A stretch of DNA of 61,586 nucleotides from Rathayibacter tritici (GTDB lineage: Bacteria; Actinomycetota; Actinomycetes; Actinomycetales; Microbacteriaceae). Position 1 is the stretch's first letter. Each line of letters opens with the position of its first letter. Made by a program: the position numbers and the translations under genes. Below, in pieces: positions 15,804 through 24,366 of the stretch. The notes below the pieces were generated by a model that was not told the DNA's origin, ran no database searches, and saw only the letters and a program-made list of their open reading frames with translations. The DNA lies in NCBI RefSeq assembly GCF_002932875.1, contig NZ_PSWS01000070.1:1-61586 (forward strand). Direction: 5' to 3'.

Positions 15804-16648
15804 GCCGGCTCCGTCACGAAGTCGATCAGCTGCTCGACTCGGCCCAGCAGCGCCGGCTCCAGGTCCTGGAAGGTGCGCACCCGGCCGAGGATGCGCTGCC
15901 AGGCGCCCGCAATATCCGCCTGCTCCTCGTGCGGCCAGCCGAGCGCCTCGCAGATGCCGTGCTTCCACTCGATCCCGCGCGGGATCTCGGGCCAGCGTTC
16001 CAGGCCCAGCCGGTCGGGCTTCACGGCCTGCCAGACGTCGATATAGGGGTGGCCCACGACGAGGACATGGGCGCCGTGCGGGCCAGCCGCGACCTTCTCG
16101 GCGATGCGCGTCTCCTTCGACCCGCGCACGAGGTGGTCGACGAGCACGCCGATACGACGCCCCGGCCCTGGCCGGAACTCGCGGACGAGTTCGTCGAGGT
16201 TGTCGACGCCCTCGATGTACTCGACGACGACCCCCTCGATCCGCAGGTCGTGGCCCCAGACCTTCTCGACCAGCTCGGCGTCGTGCCGCCCCTCCACATA
16301 GATGCGGCTCGGCAGCGCGACCCTGGATCTCGCGTCCGCGACGTGGAAGGACCCGGAGGCGGAGCGAGCGCGGCCGAGGTTGGCGTCGCGCTTGAGCCCG
16401 GGCGCCTTGAGCGACACGGGCTTCCCGTCCAGAAGGAACCCCGGACCGAGCGGGAACACGCGGACCTTGCCGAACCGGTCTTCCAGCCGCACCATCCGCA
16501 GCTCCACGCCGAGCACGGCACCGACGAAACCGGAGGCGACCTCCTCGACCACCAGATCGCGCTCGGCCTCGACGACCGCCACCTCGACCCTGCCCCGCGC
16601 CCGCCAGTCCCCCGCGAGCACGTCCTGCCCGTACCTGTCCTCGTCCAT
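15800..16648 (-). CDS. DUF3097 family protein
   Basis: A soluble protein of 282 residues conserved in actinobacteria. It contains SRIYVEGRHDAELVEKVWG, EYIEGVDNL, IGVLVDHLVRGSKE and HVLVVGHPYIDVWQAV. The VEGRHDAE and acidic segments resemble a Toprim-type nuclease/primase core, so a nucleic-acid role is possible, but this is inference from pattern. It is the first gene of a two-gene unit with DUF3054 (4-bp overlap). Confidence 0.88.
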   Translation of the reverse strand: MDEDRYGQDVLAGDWRARGRVEVAVVEAERDLVVEEVASGFVGAVLGVELRMVRLEDRFGKVRVFPLGPGFLLDGKPVSLKAPGLKRDANLGRARSASGSFHVADARSRVALPSRIYVEGRHDAELVEKVWGHDLRIEGVVVEYIEGVDNLDELVREFRPGPGRRIGVLVDHLVRGSKETRIAEKVAAGPHGAHVLVVGHPYIDVWQAVKPDRLGLERWPEIPRGIEWKHGICEALGWPHEEQADIAGAWQRILGRVRTFQDLEPALLGRVEQLIDFVTEPA

Positions 16649-16737
16649 CGCACCGAGGGTAGCCGGAGGCGCGCCCGCCGCCGGGCGGACACGGCGCGTG
16701 CGCCTCGGCGCTCTCCTCCGACGACACCTTCTGAGGG

Positions 16738-16766
16738 TTGCGCACTTTTGTCGTCCTCGTTACTGT
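16738..16766 (+). promoter_or_regulatory. Candidate promoter for the truncated ABC unit
   Basis: TTGCGC (16738-16743) and TACTGT (16761-16766) are spaced by 17 bases, a good sigma-70-type match, in a locally less GC-rich stretch and 42 bp before a small ORF with an AAAGGGG ribosome-binding site. Confidence 0.5.
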
Positions 16767-16808
16767 GACCGGCACGTGACACTTCTTCGCCTAGAAAGGG
16801 GATCACGC

Positions 16809-16856
16809 ATGGACGCGCTGACCGAACGGGCCCGAGCACCGAAGTCTCGGACATGA
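16809..16856 (+). other. Short 15-codon ORF before the ABC fragment
   Basis: MDALTERARAPKSRT is preceded by AAAGGGGATC and overlaps the next ATG as ATGA. It could be a leader peptide, or the fused remains of a larger upstream gene. Only its position and ribosome-binding site support it. Confidence 0.35.
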
Positions 16857-17068
16857 GCAGCAGTATCAGTTTCCGCCGCGTCACTCAGCGGTTCGCAGCG
16901 ACGACCGTCTTTCAGGACGACAGCTTCGAGCTCCGTTCGGGGCTGACGTTTCTGGTCGGACGCAATGGTGCAGGCAAGTCCACCCTTCTCCCTGCCGGGC
17001 GCGCCCGAAGCCGACCGCTCCCCCCGAGTGTGACCCGCGGGGCCTGCCACCCCTCGACAGGTGGGTAG
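16853..17068 (+). pseudogene. ABC transporter ATP-binding protein, N-terminal fragment
   Basis: The reading frame gives 71 residues. The first 50 are a normal ABC ATPase start (SFRRVTQRFAATTVFQDDSF, then Walker A GRNGAGKSTLL). Directly after, the sequence becomes Pro/Arg-rich and stops; the signature, Walker B and H-loop are missing. The break falls near 17000, just before the riboflavin leader. It is most likely a deletion that joined the start of an ABC gene to the upstream flank of the rib operon. It keeps a promoter and ribosome-binding site, so it may still be transcribed. Confidence 0.7.
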
Positions 17069-17080
17069 GCTGACCGGACA

Positions 17081-17213
17081 GCACGTGCTCCGGGGTCGGT
17101 GAGAATTCCGAACCGGCGGTGACAGTCCGCGAGCCACAGCCCCTCCCGAGGGGCGGTGGTTGACCTGGTGGAACTCCAGGACCGACGGTGAAAGTCCGGA
17201 GGAGAGGCAGCAC
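17081..17213 (+). ncRNA. FMN riboswitch (RFN element)
   Basis: The conserved blocks are present in order: CTCCGGGGTCGGTGAG, ATTCCGAACCGGCGGTGA, CAGTCCGCGAG, a variable arm (about 17136-17158), CCTGGTGGAACTCCAGG, ACCGACGGTGAAAGTCCGGA and GGAGAGGCAGCAC, with GTGCTCC and the 3' GGAGAGGCAGCAC forming the closing stem. Bound FMN represses the downstream riboflavin operon. The element lies 92 bp before the ribD start. Confidence 0.96.
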
Positions 17214-17220
17214 GAGCGTC

Positions 17221-17265
17221 GCGCATCATCGCGCGATGCGCAGCGACGGTGCCCGCGCACCGTCG
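17221..17265 (+). promoter_or_regulatory. Paired hairpins after the FMN aptamer (likely expression platform)
   Basis: Two consecutive perfect hairpins follow the aptamer: GCGCATC/GATGCGC (17221-17241) and CGACGGTGC/GCACCGTCG (17244-17265, 4-base loop). The second is a compact 9-bp stem that could end transcription or be exchanged with part of the closing helix. There is no U-tract, so a Rho-dependent or translational mechanism is also possible. Confidence 0.5.
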
Positions 17266-17305
17266 ATCGAGACCCCGGAGTTCGGCGACGAACGGAAGAC
17301 CGGGA

Positions 17306-18382
17306 ATGACGATCGACTACGAGCACGCGATGCGCCGGGCGCTGGCGCTCGCCGAGCGCGGGCCCTCCCGCGGACCCAACCCACGCGTGGGCTGCGTGAT
17401 CCTCGCGCCCGACGGCACAGCGCTGGGCGAGGGCTGGCACCGCGGCGCCGGTACCGCGCACGCCGAGGTCGACGCGCTCTCGCATGTCGCGCCCGGCGCC
17501 GCCTCCGGAGCCACGGCCGTCGTCTCGCTCGAACCCTGCGACCACACCGGGCGCACCGGCCCGTGCAGCCGCGCCCTGATCGAGGCCGGCATCTCGCGCG
17601 TCGTCTACGCCGTGGCCGACCCCGGCGAGCGCTCGGCTGGCGGCGGGCGCACCCTCCGCGCGGCAGGCGTCGAGGTGATCGAGGGCGTACTCATCGAGGA
17701 GGGCGAGCAGTTCCTGCACCCGTGGCTCAGCGCGACCCGCCGACGCCGCCCCTCCGTCACGCTGAAGTGGGCCTCGACGCTCGATGGCCGCACCGCGGCC
17801 GCCGATGGCAGCAGCCGCTGGATCACCGGCGCGGCGGCCCGCCAGCGTGTGCACGAGCAGCGCGCCGCGCACGACGCGATCCTCGTCGGCACCGGCACCG
17901 TCCTCGCGGACGACCCCGCACTCACCGCCCGCGGCGACGGTGGCGAGCTGATGACTGATCAACCGGTGCCCGTCGTCGTCGGCACCCGGTCCATCCCAGC
18001 CGGCGCCCGACTGCACGCGCACCCCCGTGCCGCGATGTTCGAGCGCACTCACGACCTCGCCGCCGTCCTCGGGCGCCTCTACTCCGCCGAGATCCGTAGC
18101 GTCTATGTCGAGGGCGGGCCGACGCTCGCCTCCGCCCTCGTCGCCGCCGGGTTGGTCGATGAGTACCTCGTCTTCCTCGCACCCGCCCTGCTCGGCGGCC
18201 CTCGACTCGCGCTCGGCGATCTCGGCGTGACGAGCATCGGCGACGCTCGACGCCTCTCCCTCCGCTCGGTCGAGGTCCTCGGCGACGACCTGCTCGTGAT
18301 CGCACGCCCCGACGCCCTCCCCGCGGGCGGTGCCGGGACCCCGGCCCGCCGCCCCCACGCCCTGCAGATGGAGGCGCACTGA
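17306..18382 (+). CDS. ribD: Bifunctional deaminase/reductase RibD
   Basis: Catalyses deamination of the pyrimidine and then side-chain reduction in riboflavin synthesis. It has 358 residues, starting at ATG 17306 with GGAAGACCGGG upstream. The deaminase domain (about 1-145) has the zinc site HAEVDAL and PCDHTGRTGPC; the reductase domain follows with LKWASTLDGRTA and an NADPH-binding region (YVEGGPTLASALVAAGL). It is the first gene of the FMN-riboswitch operon and overlaps ribE by one base (TGATG). Confidence 0.95.
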   Translation: MTIDYEHAMRRALALAERGPSRGPNPRVGCVILAPDGTALGEGWHRGAGTAHAEVDALSHVAPGAASGATAVVSLEPCDHTGRTGPCSRALIEAGISRVVYAVADPGERSAGGGRTLRAAGVEVIEGVLIEEGEQFLHPWLSATRRRRPSVTLKWASTLDGRTAAADGSSRWITGAAARQRVHEQRAAHDAILVGTGTVLADDPALTARGDGGELMTDQPVPVVVGTRSIPAGARLHAHPRAAMFERTHDLAAVLGRLYSAEIRSVYVEGGPTLASALVAAGLVDEYLVFLAPALLGGPRLALGDLGVTSIGDARRLSLRSVEVLGDDLLVIARPDALPAGGAGTPARRPHALQMEAH

Positions 18383-19008
18383 TGTTCACCGGAATCATCG
18401 AGGAGAGGGGCGTCGTCACGGCCGTGGAGCCCGGCACCGACGCCGTCCGCCTCAGCATCCGCGGCCCGCTGGCCGTCGAGGGCGTGCGCCACGGCGACTC
18501 GATCGCGGTCTCGGGCGTCTGCCTCACCGTCGTCGAGCACACCGACGAGGGCTTCACCGCCGATGTGATGGCGCAGACCCTGCGGATGTCGACGCTGGAC
18601 GGCGTCAGCGTGGGCGACCCGGTGAACCTCGAGCGCGCTGCACTGGTCGGCGACCGGCTCGGCGGGCACATCGTCCAGGGCCACATCGACGGCACCGCGA
18701 CGCTGCTCACGATCACCCCGGGCGAGGCCTGGCGGGTGCTGCGCTTCTCGCTGCCGGCGGGGCTCGCTGCGCTGGTGGTCGACAAGGGCTCGATCGCGGT
18801 CGACGGCGTCTCGCTGACCGTCTCAGCGATCAGCCCCGCCGCGGAGCCGGAGCAGTGGTTCGAGGTCTCGCTCATTCCCGAGACGCTCGCCGTGACCACT
18901 CTGGGAGCGCGCGCGATCGGCGAGCAGGTCAACATCGAGACCGACGTCCTGGCCCGACACGTCGAGCGGATGCTCGCGCTGCGCTCCGTCGCAGAGGCCC
19001 ACTCGTGA
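18382..19008 (+). CDS. ribE: Riboflavin synthase alpha chain
   Basis: Dismutates two 6,7-dimethyl-8-ribityllumazine molecules to riboflavin. It has 208 residues starting with the diagnostic MFTGIIEERG and contains the two tandem lumazine-binding barrels of the family (NLERA-GDRLGGHIVQGHIDG in the first half, AIGEQVNIETDVLARHVER at the end). Second gene of the rib operon; its stop overlaps the GTG of ribBA (GTGA). Confidence 0.95.
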   Translation: MFTGIIEERGVVTAVEPGTDAVRLSIRGPLAVEGVRHGDSIAVSGVCLTVVEHTDEGFTADVMAQTLRMSTLDGVSVGDPVNLERAALVGDRLGGHIVQGHIDGTATLLTITPGEAWRVLRFSLPAGLAALVVDKGSIAVDGVSLTVSAISPAAEPEQWFEVSLIPETLAVTTLGARAIGEQVNIETDVLARHVERMLALRSVAEAHS

Positions 19009-20327
19009 GCCTCGCGACCATCCCCGAGGCCGTCGAGGCCCTGCGTGCCGGCCGGCCGATCATCGTCGCCGACGACGAGGGCCGCGAGAACGAGGGCGAC
19101 GTCATCGTCTCGGCGCAGCTGGCCAGCCAGGAGACGATCGCCTGGATGGTCCGCCACTCCTCCGGCTTCATCTGCGCGCCGATGACCAACGAGATCGCCG
19201 ACCGCCTCGCACTCCCGCTGATGGTCCTCGAGAACGAGGACCCCCGCGGCACCGCGTACACGCTCTCGGTCGATGCGGCCGATCGCCTCTCGACCGGGAT
19301 CAGCGCGTCCGACCGCGCACACACGCTCCGGGTGCTGGCCGACCCGGAGGCGACTCCCGCCCGCCTGAACCGACCCGGGCACATCCTGCCGTTGCGCGCC
19401 GTCGACGGCGGCGTGCGCGAGCGCGACGGGCACACCGAGGCGGCGGTCGATCTGATGAAGCTCGCCGGTCTGTACCCCGTCGGCGCGATCTCCGAGATCG
19501 TCGCGGAGGACGGAGAGATGATGCGACTGCCCGGCCTGATCGCCCTCGGCGAGCGCGAGGGCGTACCGGTGACGACGGTCGCGGCCCTCCTCGCCTACCT
19601 GCAGGAGTTCCACTGCGACACCGAGGTGCCCGTCGCAGTCTCCGTGCCGGAGAGCCCGCGGGTGAGCTTCGAAGTCGAGACCACGGTGCCGACCAACCAC
19701 GGCCCGTTCCGGATCCGCGCCTACCGCGATCGACAGACCGGAGCCGACCATGTCGCGATCCTCGCCGGTGGCGTCACCGCGGGACTACCCGCACTGGTGC
19801 GCGTGCACTCCGAGTGCCTGACCGGCGAGGCGTTCGGCTCGCTCAAGTGCGAGTGCGGGCCGCAGCTCGACGCCGCCCTCGACACGATCCAGCGGGACGG
19901 AGGCGTCGTCGTCTACCTCCGCGGCCACGAGGGCCGGGGCATCGGCCTGATCAACAAACTCCGCGCGTACCGCCTGCAAGAGGACGGCCTCGACACTCTC
20001 GACGCGAACCTCGCGCTCGGACTCCCCGCCGACGCCCGCGACTACGGAGCGGCGGTCGGGATCCTCGAGGACCTGGGCCTCCGCGAGGTGCGCCTGCTCA
20101 CCAACAACCCCGAGAAGGTCCGCCAACTCACCGACCGCGGCATCGTCGTCGCCGAGCGGGTCCCGCTCGTGGTCGGGATCGGCGCATTCAACGAGGGCTA
20201 CCTCGAGACCAAGCGCGACCGGATGGGCCACGCTCTGGACAGCGTCCTCGACCACCACCCCCTCGACGCCGGGATCTCCGGCCTCGCCCTTGACGCCGGG
20301 CTCTCCGGCGCCACCACGAAGGAGTAG
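19005..20327 (+). CDS. ribBA: Bifunctional DHBP synthase / GTP cyclohydrolase II
   Basis: Supplies both riboflavin precursors. It has 440 residues from GTG 19005. The N-terminal domain (about 1-205) makes 3,4-dihydroxy-2-butanone 4-phosphate, with [10 protein letters not shown] and the GHTEAAVDL metal/substrate motif. The C-terminal GTP cyclohydrolase II domain has the zinc cysteines in [19 protein letters not shown] and [10 protein letters not shown]. Both sets of key residues are intact. The last 25 residues contain a short [14 protein letters not shown] repeat. It overlaps ribE by four bases. Confidence 0.95.
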   Translation: MSLATIPEAVEALRAGRPIIVADDEGRENEGDVIVSAQLASQETIAWMVRHSSGFICAPMTNEIADRLALPLMVLENEDPRGTAYTLSVDAADRLSTGISASDRAHTLRVLADPEATPARLNRPGHILPLRAVDGGVRERDGHTEAAVDLMKLAGLYPVGAISEIVAEDGEMMRLPGLIALGEREGVPVTTVAALLAYLQEFHCDTEVPVAVSVPESPRVSFEVETTVPTNHGPFRIRAYRDRQTGADHVAILAGGVTAGLPALVRVHSECLTGEAFGSLKCECGPQLDAALDTIQRDGGVVVYLRGHEGRGIGLINKLRAYRLQEDGLDTLDANLALGLPADARDYGAAVGILEDLGLREVRLLTNNPEKVRQLTDRGIVVAERVPLVVGIGAFNEGYLETKRDRMGHALDSVLDHHPLDAGISGLALDAGLSGATTKE

Positions 20328-20329
20328 CA

Positions 20330-20803
20330 ATGGCCGGTAGCGGCGCCCCCACCACCTCCCCCCTCGACGGCTCGAACCTGCGCGTCGTCGTCGTCGCGGG
20401 GACCTGGCACGAGCAGATCAGCGACGGTCTGATCGCCGGAGCGAGCCGGGCCCTCGACGAGGCCGGCGCCTCCTGGTCGCTCGTGCGCGTCCCCGGCTCG
20501 TTCGAGCTGCCCGTGGCCTGCAAGGCGGCGCTGGAGGCGGGCGCCGACGCGGTCGTCGCGCTCGGCGTGATCATCCGCGGAGGCACGCCGCACTTCGAGT
20601 ACGTCTCGGACGCCGCCACCTCCGGGCTCACGACCGTGTCGATCCAGACCGGCAAGCCGGTCGGCTTCGGCGTCCTCACCCTCGACACAGAGCAGCAGGG
20701 CATCGACCGGGCCGGCCTTCCCGGCTCGAAGGAGGACAAGGGGCGCGAGGCGGCGGAGGCGGCGGTCTCGACCGCGCTGCTCCTGCGCTCGCTGCGGGGC
20801 TAA
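20330..20803 (+). CDS. ribH: 6,7-dimethyl-8-ribityllumazine synthase
   Basis: Condenses the two riboflavin precursors. It has 157 residues with the family motifs [26 protein letters not shown] and [13 protein letters not shown], the last holding the catalytic His. It is the last gene of the rib operon, two bases after ribBA, with a GAAGGAGTAGCA ribosome-binding site within the ribBA end. No strong terminator is seen after it. Confidence 0.95.
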   Translation: MAGSGAPTTSPLDGSNLRVVVVAGTWHEQISDGLIAGASRALDEAGASWSLVRVPGSFELPVACKAALEAGADAVVALGVIIRGGTPHFEYVSDAATSGLTTVSIQTGKPVGFGVLTLDTEQQGIDRAGLPGSKEDKGREAAEAAVSTALLLRSLRG

Positions 20804-20985
20804 CCGGCTGCGGGGAGGCCCGTCCTGCGCCAGAGCGCACACGAGCCTGGGAGAACTCGGACTAAGGTGATCGGGTCGTCACAAGCGACCCCTCTCCTCC
20901 CCTCGCCCGGCGGCCCGCGACGCCCGACCGACGCCCCGCCCCGCCGGCTCGAGGGGAGCCGCCGTTCACACGGAGCGCCTCCCAC

Positions 20986-22332
20986 ATGTCTTCTCCCACT
21001 GTCTCCGACGCGCCTGCCGCCGCCCCGCAGAACTCCCGCGGGCGCGTGATCCTCGCGAGCCTCATCGGCACGTCGATCGAGTTCTACGACTTCTACGCCT
21101 ACGCAACCGCCGCCGTCCTGGTCTTCCCCGCGCTCTTCTTCGCCAACGACGACCAGGCCACCGCGCAGCTCGCCTCCTTCGCCGTCTTCGGCGTCGCCTT
21201 CATCGCGCGCCCGATCGGATCGATCATCTTCGGCCACTTCGGCGACCGCATCGGCCGCAAAGGCACCCTCGTCGCGTCCCTGCTCACGATGGGCGTCGCG
21301 ACCTTCCTGATCGGCTGCCTGCCCACCGCGCTCACGCCGGGGTGGGACTTCCTCGCTCCGTTCCTGCTCGTCGTGCTGCGCTTCTGCCAGGGCCTGGGCC
21401 TGGGCGGCGAATGGTCAGGAGCCGCGCTGCTCGCGACCGAGAACGCACCCGCCGGCAAGCGCGCCATCTACGGCACGTTCCCGCAGCTGGGCGCGCCGAT
21501 CGGCTTCATCGTCGCCAACGTGCTGTTCCTGGTGCTGTCGAGCACTCTGGACGACGAGACATTCGCCGCCTGGGGCTGGCGCGTGCCGTTCCTGGCGAGC
21601 GCCGTGCTCGTGATCATCGGCCTGTACGTGCGGTTCAAGCTCGTCGAGACTCCCGCGTTCCAGAAGGTGGTCGAAAAGGGCGAGGTGGCCAAGCTGCCTC
21701 TGGCTCGCGTCTTCGTCACGAGCTGGCGCCCGCTCATCCTGGGCACCTTCATCATGCTGGCGACCTACGTGCTCTTCTACCTGATGACCACGTTCACGCT
21801 GACCTACGGCACGGCGCCCGCCGACGGCGCCGTGCCGGGCCTCGGCTACAGCCGCAACGACTTCCTGATCATGCTGATCGTCGGCGTCGTGTTCTTCGGC
21901 GTGTTCACCCTCGTCTCCGGCCCGCTCGCCGAGCGCTTCGGACGTCGACGCACGCTGCTCACGGTGACCGCGGCGATCATCGTCTTCGGCCTGCTCTTCG
22001 TGCCGCTGTTCAGCGCCGGCTTCGCGGGCGCGATGGCGCTGCTGGTCCTCGGCTTCACGCTGATGGGCCTGACCTTCGGCCCGATGGGCGCCGTCCTACC
22101 CGAGCTGTTCCCGACCAACGTCCGCTACACCGGCTCGGCGATGGCCTACAACCTCGCGTCGATCCTCGGAGCGGCACTCGCGCCGATCATCGCGGTCGCG
22201 CTGTGGAAGGCCGCGGCCGGTAGCACCGTGCTGGTCGGCCTCTACCTCAGCGCCGCGGCGGTGCTGACGCTGATCGCGCTCCTGCTCTCCACGGAGACGA
22301 AGAACGCGTCGTACCACGACAACATCTCGTAA
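20986..22332 (+). CDS. MHS-family MFS transporter
   Basis: A major facilitator of 448 residues with 12 predicted helices. The start (IGTSIEFYDFYAYATAA), GHFGDRIGRKGTL after helix 2, and RFCQGLGLGGEWSGAALLATENAPAGKRA are hallmarks of the metabolite:H+ symporter group (ShiA/ProP/KgtP/YhjE). The substrate cannot be told; organic acids, betaines or shikimate are typical. It stands alone between ribH and an ABC exporter; GGAG lies 14 bases before ATG, and a terminator follows. Confidence 0.88.
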   Translation: MSSPTVSDAPAAAPQNSRGRVILASLIGTSIEFYDFYAYATAAVLVFPALFFANDDQATAQLASFAVFGVAFIARPIGSIIFGHFGDRIGRKGTLVASLLTMGVATFLIGCLPTALTPGWDFLAPFLLVVLRFCQGLGLGGEWSGAALLATENAPAGKRAIYGTFPQLGAPIGFIVANVLFLVLSSTLDDETFAAWGWRVPFLASAVLVIIGLYVRFKLVETPAFQKVVEKGEVAKLPLARVFVTSWRPLILGTFIMLATYVLFYLMTTFTLTYGTAPADGAVPGLGYSRNDFLIMLIVGVVFFGVFTLVSGPLAERFGRRRTLLTVTAAIIVFGLLFVPLFSAGFAGAMALLVLGFTLMGLTFGPMGAVLPELFPTNVRYTGSAMAYNLASILGAALAPIIAVALWKAAAGSTVLVGLYLSAAAVLTLIALLLSTETKNASYHDNIS

Positions 22333-22346
22333 GTCTCTCCGCTCGA

Positions 22347-22378
22347 AACGGCCCGTCGGTGTCCCCCGGCGGGCCGTT
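22347..22378 (+). terminator. Terminator after the MFS gene
   Basis: The 9-bp stem AACGGCCCG/CGGGCCGTT with a 14-base loop lies 14 bp after the stop. It ends in GTTCGCG with only a short T run. Confidence 0.7.
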
Positions 22379-22448
22379 CGCGTTCCCGCCGCACCAGCTC
22401 GCCCGCTGGCGGCCTGCTCGCAGCGATCCCGGGGCAGAATAGACGGCG

Positions 22449-24284
22449 ATGAGCACCACCACCTCCCGGCGCGGCGGCCGACGACCCTCCCGCGACGACG
22501 GACCCCGCGCCTCCTTCTCGCAGCTCGTGCCCTACCTCCTCGAGCACCGCGGCATCCTTTCGGTCGTCGTCGTACTGAGCCTGTTCGGGGCGGCGGCGAG
22601 CCTGGGCCAGCCCCTCCTCGTCGGCCAGGTCATCACCCGCGTGCAGTCCGGGCTCGACCTCGGGCCGCTGGTCTGGGCGCTCGTCGGCCTGGTGGTCGCC
22701 TCCGGGCTCATCTCGGGCTTCGCGCACTACCTGCTCCAGCGCACGGGCGAGGGGATCGTGCTCTCGAGCCGACGCCGACTCGTCGCACGGCTCCTGCGCC
22801 TGCCGATCCGAGAGTTCGACGCGCGCCGCACCGGCGACCTCGTCTCGCGCGTCGGCTCCGACTCCACGCTCCTGCGGGCGGTGCTGACTCAGGGGCTCGT
22901 CGACTCGATCGCCGGCTCGCTGGTCTTCGTCGGAGCGATCATCGCGATGGCGGTCATCGACTGGGTGCTGCTGCTGATCATCGTGGTCGTGGTGGCGGTG
23001 GCCCTCGGGCTGGCGCTGACCCTCGGCCGCGGCATCCGCACGGCCAGCCGCAAGGCGCAGGAGAAGGTCGGCGACCTGGCCGCCGCCGTCGAGCGTGCGA
23101 TCAGCGCGGTGCGCACGATCCGCGCGGCCGGAGCGACCGATCGCGAGATCGCGGTCGTCGACCAGCACGCGACCGAGGCCTACCGCCTGGGCGTCCGCGT
23201 CGCGCACATCTCGGCCCTCGTCGTGCCGGTCGCCGGGATCGCCCTCCAGGTCGCGTTCCTCGCCGTCCTCGGCGTCGGCGGCTACCGCGTCGCGTCCGGA
23301 GCGATCGACATCGCTCAGCTGATCTCGTTCATCCTCTTCCTCTTCATGATGGTGATGCCGCTGGGCAACTTCATCGGCGCGATCACCTCGGTGAACTCGG
23401 CCCTGGGGGCCCTCGGCCGCATTCAGGAGATCATCGACCTGCCGATCGAGGGCGACGGCGACGCCAGCTCCGGCGGATTCGGCGCGGGCGTCGCGGAGGA
23501 GGCGATCTCGTTCGAGGACGTGGTGTTCTCGTACAAGGAGGGCGCTGTGCCCGCTGCAGAGGGCGCCGTGCTCGCTGAGCAGGGTGCCGTCGAGGAGCGC
23601 GACCGGACGGTCCTGCGCGGAGTCTCGTTCACGGTGCCGCGCGGCAAGCGCACCGCGCTGGTCGGCCCGTCGGGCGCGGGCAAGAGCACGATCCTGGCCT
23701 TGATCGAGCGCTTCTACGACCTGGAAGCCGGCGTCGTCCGCCTCGGCGGTGTCGACATCACGGCCATCGACCGCGACGCCCTGCGCGCGCAGATCGGCTA
23801 TGTCGAGCAGGACGCTCCTGTTCTGGCCGGTACCATCCGCGAGAACCTCGTCCTCGGCCGCCCCGACGCCGACGATGCCGAGTGCCTCCGCGTGCTCGAG
23901 GCCGTCAATCTGACCGACGTGCTCGAACGCAATCCGCTCGGCCTGCACGCACCCGTCGGCGAGAGCGGAGTGATGCTCTCGGGCGGCGAGCGCCAACGCC
24001 TGGCGATCGGCCGCGCGCTCCTGGCGGCCCCGCCGATCCTGCTCCTGGACGAGTCCACCTCGAGCCTGGACGGCCTGAACGAGCAACGGCTGCGCCTGGC
24101 GATCGACGCGGTCGCCGAGAACCGGACCCTGCTGGTCATCGCGCACCGCCTGTCGACGGTCGTCGACTCCGACCGCATCGTCGTCCTGCAGAAGGGCGAG
24201 GTTGTCGGAGTCGGCACTCACTCCGAACTCGTCGAGTCCACCCCGCTCTACCGCGACCTCGCGAAGCACCAGCTCCTGGTCTGA
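22449..24284 (+). CDS. ABC transporter, fused permease and ATPase (exporter type)
   Basis: A half-transporter of 611 residues. The membrane domain has six helices (about 25-320); the ATPase domain has Walker A GPSGAGKST, a Q-loop GYVEQDAPVLAGTIREN, signature MLSGGERQRLAIGRALL and Walker B ILLLDESTSSLDG. It resembles lipid/drug exporters of the MsbA/BmrA class and probably works as a homodimer. The substrate is unknown. Between the two domains sit three 21-bp repeats that add three GAV-containing heptads exactly where the NBD begins (FSYK ... TVLRGVSF). Confidence 0.9.
   Translation: MSTTTSRRGGRRPSRDDGPRASFSQLVPYLLEHRGILSVVVVLSLFGAAASLGQPLLVGQVITRVQSGLDLGPLVWALVGLVVASGLISGFAHYLLQRTGEGIVLSSRRRLVARLLRLPIREFDARRTGDLVSRVGSDSTLLRAVLTQGLVDSIAGSLVFVGAIIAMAVIDWVLLLIIVVVVAVALGLALTLGRGIRTASRKAQEKVGDLAAAVERAISAVRTIRAAGATDREIAVVDQHATEAYRLGVRVAHISALVVPVAGIALQVAFLAVLGVGGYRVASGAIDIAQLISFILFLFMMVMPLGNFIGAITSVNSALGALGRIQEIIDLPIEGDGDASSGGFGAGVAEEAISFEDVVFSYKEGAVPAAEGAVLAEQGAVEERDRTVLRGVSFTVPRGKRTALVGPSGAGKSTILALIERFYDLEAGVVRLGGVDITAIDRDALRAQIGYVEQDAPVLAGTIRENLVLGRPDADDAECLRVLEAVNLTDVLERNPLGLHAPVGESGVMLSGGERQRLAIGRALLAAPPILLLDESTSSLDGLNEQRLRLAIDAVAENRTLLVIAHRLSTVVDSDRIVVLQKGEVVGVGTHSELVESTPLYRDLAKHQLLV
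23538..23600 (+). repeat. Three 21-bp in-frame repeats in the ABC exporter
   Basis: Units at 23538-23558, 23559-23579 and 23580-23600 encode EGAVPAA, EGAVLAE and QGAVEER. They extend the first beta strand region of the ATPase domain. Such in-frame repeats can vary between strains. Confidence 0.75.
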
Positions 24285-24366
24285 CGCCCCGCTGCTCCGG
24301 GCGGGCGACAAGCGGCGCAGTCTCGTGACCCGCCTCCGCCGTGGTGCCCCGTGGTCCCTCGGCGGC

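Noticed and set aside
16809-17068. Small peptide plus ABC gene as an intact bacteriocin or immunity system
   Set aside because: The ABC gene is cut after Walker A, and the 15-residue peptide has no leader or core features.
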